Shown here piece after piece: positions 5,787-5,930 of a DNA stretch of 5,930 nucleotides; position 1 is the stretch's first letter; every line of letters starts with the position of its first letter. Origin of the DNA: Clostridia bacterium (lineage in GTDB: Bacteria > Bacillota > Clostridia > Oscillospirales > Acutalibacteraceae). Position numbers and translations under genes: made by a program. The DNA lies in the NCBI GenBank assembly GCA_017502965.1, contig JAFVTZ010000095.1, forward strand, positions 1-5,930, written 5' to 3'. The notes under the pieces are model-generated. The model worked only from the letters and a program-made list of their open reading frames with translations. It searched no databases and was not told the origin of the DNA.

Positions 5787-5821
5787 AAAAGCAACTTGAA
5801 AAAAGTTGCTTTTATTTTTTT
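5787..5821 (+). terminator. Intrinsic terminator of the recombinase gene
   Basis: AAAAGCAACTT (5787-5797) pairs perfectly over 11 bp with AAGTTGCTTTT (5803-5813) around a GAAAA loop. One A and then seven T residues (5815-5821) follow. It lies about 90 bp after the recombinase stop. The A-run in the left arm means it might work weakly in the reverse direction too. Confidence 0.85.
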
Positions 5822-5837
5822 GCAATTTTTAGTCCTC

Positions 5838-5851
5838 GCACAGTTTTGTGC
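5838..5851 (+). repeat. Small inverted repeat upstream of the right-edge promoter
   Basis: GCACA (5838-5842) pairs with TGTGC (5847-5851) around a GTTT loop. It sits in about the -48 to -35 zone of the promoter at 5871-5879, where an operator could lie. Five base pairs is short, so chance is a real possibility. Confidence 0.3.
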
Positions 5852-5870
5852 CAGCATTTTCGACCCTCTA

Positions 5871-5879
5871 TGATATAAT
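5871..5879 (+). promoter_or_regulatory. Extended -10 promoter for a gene beyond the right edge
   Basis: TGA followed directly by TATAAT (5874-5879) forms a full extended -10 element on the + strand. No good -35 hexamer is found at 16-18 bp (the nearest candidate, TTGTGC at 5846-5851, is 22 bp away), so activity would rest on the extended -10. The 50 bp after it contain no plausible start codon with a ribosome binding site, so its gene lies outside the window. Confidence 0.55.
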
Positions 5880-5930
5880 AAGTATGTAAGGTAAAGGACG
5901 CGCTAACCAACAACCTACAAAGTTAATTGA

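Noticed and set aside
5771..5787. Possible tRNA 3' end (CCA at 5785-5787) as integrase attachment site
   Set aside because: No T-arm with GTTC-like loop and no matching acceptor strand can be drawn from the sequence around it.
4652..5916. ACAACCT at 4652-4658 and 5910-5916 as att-like repeats
   Set aside because: A 7-bp match that stops on both sides is within chance expectation for the compared lengths.

Overview
The window looks like chromosomal DNA of a low-to-moderate GC Gram-positive anaerobe, most likely a gut member of Clostridia (Oscillospiraceae/Ruminococcaceae-like). The evidence is an FtsX next to a coiled-coil M23 hydrolase, a VanZ-family protein, a SufU-like/GGGtGRT gene pair typical of anaerobic Firmicutes, strong AGGAGG-type ribosome binding sites and consensus sigma-A promoters. 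The genus cannot be told from this sequence. All supported genes lie on the + strand.

Left block (1-1794): the 3' end of ftsX, cut by the window edge, is followed after 16 bp by a secreted coiled-coil/M23 peptidase. It ends at a strong intrinsic terminator (1757-1794). This is a cell-division/cell-wall module: FtsEX acts as a transmembrane ATP-driven switch and the neighbouring hydrolase is its likely output. The hydrolase keeps all its zinc ligands, so it is probably an enzyme itself and not an EnvC-type activator.

Middle block (1806-2776): a small VanZ-family membrane protein and an unrecognised cytoplasmic coiled-coil protein, 17 bp apart and probably co-transcribed.

Fe-S block (2851-4745): a near-consensus extended -10 promoter drives two genes with strong ribosome binding sites and a more GC-rich, strongly biased codon usage. 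The first is a NifU/IscU/SufU-like scaffold with a long C-terminal extension. The second is a GGGtGRT-family protein of unknown biochemical function. No cysteine desulfurase lies in the window. This pair is the best candidate for a poorly described system. A long two-tier hairpin plus T-tract (4698-4745) closes the block.

Right block (4762-5930): a tyrosine recombinase with an intact catalytic set, clearly more AT-rich than the operon before it, is followed by 10-bp phased AT-rich repeats and its own intrinsic terminator (5787-5821). The last 110 bp hold an extended -10 promoter pointing to a gene beyond the window. The recombinase looks horizontally acquired, but I could not define element ends or an attachment site. 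I saw no tRNA, rRNA, CRISPR array or riboswitch.
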